A DNA stretch of 44,238 nt, from positions 1-44,238 of the forward strand of contig JBAQMG010000134.1 of the NCBI GenBank assembly GCA_049302575.1, written 5' to 3'. A program made the translations under genes and the position numbers. Numbering within the stretch: the stretch's first letter is position 1; every line of letters begins with the position of its first letter. This DNA is from JBAQMG01 sp049302575. Lineage in GTDB: Bacteria > Bacillota > Desulfitobacteriia > Desulfitobacteriales > Desulfitobacteriaceae. Below are positions 42,670 to 44,238 of the stretch, one piece after another. Below the pieces are notes generated by a model. It was not told where the DNA came from. It did no database searches and saw nothing but the letters and a program-made list of their open reading frames with translations.

Positions 42670-42914
42670 TGTTTTTACATTTAGGCGGTGATATACTCTT
42701 AAATCAAAAAAAGATTGTAGCTATACTTGACTTAGAAACCTCAACTAAAGGAACAACTACTGGAAAATTTATAACTAAGATTAAGAATACTAAGCAAATT
42801 AATTATGTTTCTGAAAAAGGTAAAGAAAAGTCTTTTATTATTACTACAGATGGATATTACTTTTCTCCGATATCTTCTACAACGTTATTAAAACGTTCTA
42901 TATCCTTTACTTAA
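42669..42914 (+). CDS. remB: Extracellular matrix regulator RemB (DUF370 family)
   Basis: 81 residues: MFLHLGGDILLNQKKIVAIL DLE, then SEKGKEKSFIITTDGYYFSP and a hydrophobic tail. YaaB/RemB-type protein of the DUF370 family, regularly between recF and gyrB. The GTG at 42669 shares its first base with the recF stop and has AAGGAGGGA upstream. The role in matrix regulation is known for Bacillus and inferred here. Confidence 0.88.
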   Translation: MFLHLGGDILLNQKKIVAILDLETSTKGTTTGKFITKIKNTKQINYVSEKGKEKSFIITTDGYYFSPISSTTLLKRSISFT

Positions 42915-42946
42915 CTTTAATCTAGTGGTAGGTAAATCCCTTTGAT

Positions 42947-42976
42947 TTGAAAAATTACTTAAAATTAAGGTATAAT
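42947..42976 (+). promoter_or_regulatory. Promoter of gyrB
   Basis: TTGAAA (42947-42952), an 18-base spacer and TATAAT (42971-42976). Confidence 0.6.
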
Positions 42977-43021
42977 AATAAGGTTAAGGATTATTTTTTA
43001 TACTAGTGGGAGGAAACAGCT

Positions 43022-44238
43022 TTGGGGGAAAATATCCAAGAAAAAAGTTCAAATACAGATTATAATGCTGATCAAATTGAAGTACTTGAAGGGTTAGAAG
43101 CTGTTCGTAGACGTCCTGGAATGTACATTGGGACTACGAGCTCCCGAGGACTTCATCATTTGGTTTATGAAATTGTGGATAATAGTATCGATGAAGCTTT
43201 AGCTGGATTTTGTAATCATATCGAAGTAATAATTCATGAGGATAATAGTATTTCTGTAACTGATAATGGTCGGGGAATACCGGTAGATATTCACCCCAAA
43301 ATGGGTATACCGGCTGTAGAAGTAGCCTTGACTGTTTTACATGCCGGTGGGAAGTTCAGTGGGGATGCCTATAAGGTTTCTGGTGGTTTACATGGAGTTG
43401 GATTGAGTGTTGTTAATGCTTTATCCGAGTGGCTGATAGTTGAAGTAACGCTGAATGGAAATGTTTATCAGCAGGAATATGCTTTCGGCAAAACAATGAC
43501 TGAATTAAAAATAATTAGTACAGATAGTGGGGAACGTACTGGAACTAAAATTAGTTTTGCACCAGATTCACAGATTTTTGAAGATTTAATTTATCAATTT
43601 GATATATTGTGTTCACGTTTACGAGAACTATCCTTTTTAAATAAAAATGTTACGATAACCTTATTAGACGAACGAACCGATACTAAAGAGGTATATTTTC
43701 ATACCGGAGGCATTCAAGATTTTGTTAGATTCTTGAATAAAAACAAAGATCCTCTTCATCCTAATCCTATTTATTTTGAAGGAGAAAAGAATACAACTCA
43801 GGTAGAAATAGCGATTCAATATAATGACAGTTATACTGAAAATTTATTTTCTTATGCCAATAATATTAATACCCAAGAGGGTGGGACCCACGAAGCTGGC
43901 TTTAAAGCTGCTTTAACACGTGTAATTAATGATTATGCCCGTAAAAATAATATACTTAAAGCCAATGATACTAATTTAACGGGTGAGGATATAAGGGAAG
44001 GTCTCACTGGGATAATTTCTGTTAAGGTAAGGGAACCACAATTTGAAGGACAAACAAAGACTAAACTTGGTAATAGTGAAATTCGTTCGATTGTTGATTC
44101 GATTACTGGAGAAGGTCTAACAACCTATATTGAGGAAAATCCTGCTATAGCTAAGAAAATTCTCGAAAAATCGATTCAGTCGGCACGTGCTAGGGATGCT
44201 GCTCGTAAGGCGCGTGAACTAACGCGTCGTAAAAGTGC
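43022..44238 (+). CDS. gyrB: DNA gyrase subunit B (3' end outside window)
   Basis: ATPase subunit of gyrase; introduces negative supercoils. About 405 codons are present and the frame runs off the end. TTG at 43022 is set by GGGAGGA 6 bases upstream and starts MGENIQEKSSNTDYNADQIE. GHKL ATPase motifs: EIVDNSIDEALAG, DNGRGIPV, VLHAGGKFSG and SGGLHGVGLSVVNALS; then the transducer domain with THEAGFKAALTR and the KLGNSEIRSIV region. The TOPRIM domain lies beyond the window. No break is seen. Confidence 0.96.
   Translation, partial: MGENIQEKSSNTDYNADQIEVLEGLEAVRRRPGMYIGTTSSRGLHHLVYEIVDNSIDEALAGFCNHIEVIIHEDNSISVTDNGRGIPVDIHPKMGIPAVEVALTVLHAGGKFSGDAYKVSGGLHGVGLSVVNALSEWLIVEVTLNGNVYQQEYAFGKTMTELKIISTDSGERTGTKISFAPDSQIFEDLIYQFDILCSRLRELSFLNKNVTITLLDERTDTKEVYFHTGGIQDFVRFLNKNKDPLHPNPIYFEGEKNTTQVEIAIQYNDSYTENLFSYANNINTQEGGTHEAGFKAALTRVINDYARKNNILKANDTNLTGEDIREGLTGIISVKVREPQFEGQTKTKLGNSEIRSIVDSITGEGLTTYIEENPAIAKKILEKSIQSARARDAARKARELTRRKS

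Overview
The window is the replication-origin region of a spore-forming, anaerobic Firmicute, most like Desulfosporosinus, Desulfitobacterium and other Peptococcaceae-type Clostridia. The evidence is the gene order rpmH-dnaA-dnaN-recF-remB-gyrB, spore genes (yyaC, jag/spoIIIJ type), a large SRP RNA of the Gram-positive kind, a pentahaem CxxCK nitrite reductase, selenocysteine decoding genes and a low G+C content. The species cannot be named from the sequence alone. Genes left of the origin lie mostly on the minus strand and genes right of it on the plus strand, so most are read away from oriC.

Layout. 1-2.8 kb: ybaB, dnaX, SRP RNA and tRNA-Ser, all minus, behind one consensus promoter. 3-8.1 kb: a small haem-copper-oxidase-like membrane protein, aspartokinase, a solitary NrfA with a CRP/FNR-type site, and a DUF1015 protein. 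8.1-15.7 kb: an accessory region that begins at a tRNA-Gly whose 3' end is duplicated 967 bp away. It holds a YnfA protein, a short tyrosine recombinase, a secreted zinc phospholipase C, several small membrane proteins, and at least four genes each broken by a single-base frameshift or truncation (S8 peptidase, membrane protein, C39-like peptidase, PIN toxin). 15.8-24.9 kb: core genes purA, dnaB, rplI, yybS, a MazG-like gene, rpsR-ssb-rpsF, ychF-DUF951, mscS and cvpA. 25-29.6 kb: selC, a 46-residue ORF, an odd G+C-rich palindromic element, selB, a YkvI-type transporter and yyaC. 29.6-38.6 kb: DUF4446, two parS sites in long perfect palindromes, parB-parA, rsmG-mnmG-mnmE, jag-yidC-yidD-rnpA and rpmH. 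38.6-44.2 kb: bipartite oriC around dnaA, then dnaN, recF, remB and the first part of gyrB.

How it works together. The right half is the classic origin cluster for replication initiation, clamp loading, chromosome partition (ParAB/parS), tRNA wobble modification (MnmEG) and membrane protein insertion (YidC/RnpA/SRP). The rpsF operon and purA have recognisable sigma-A promoters. dnaA has a promoter whose -35 overlaps a DnaA box, which suggests autoregulation. SelB and selC give UGA-selenocysteine decoding.

Most novel observations: the 48-bp perfect palindrome centred on a parS site, the tRNA-Gly attachment-site duplication, the concentration of one-base frameshifts in the accessory region but none noticed in core genes, 7-bp-periodic degenerate repeats in two intergenic gaps, the structured G+C-rich element between selC and selB, and a solitary NrfA with an activator-type site at about -41.5. 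I found no CRISPR array, no complete insertion sequence and no clearly new multi-gene system.
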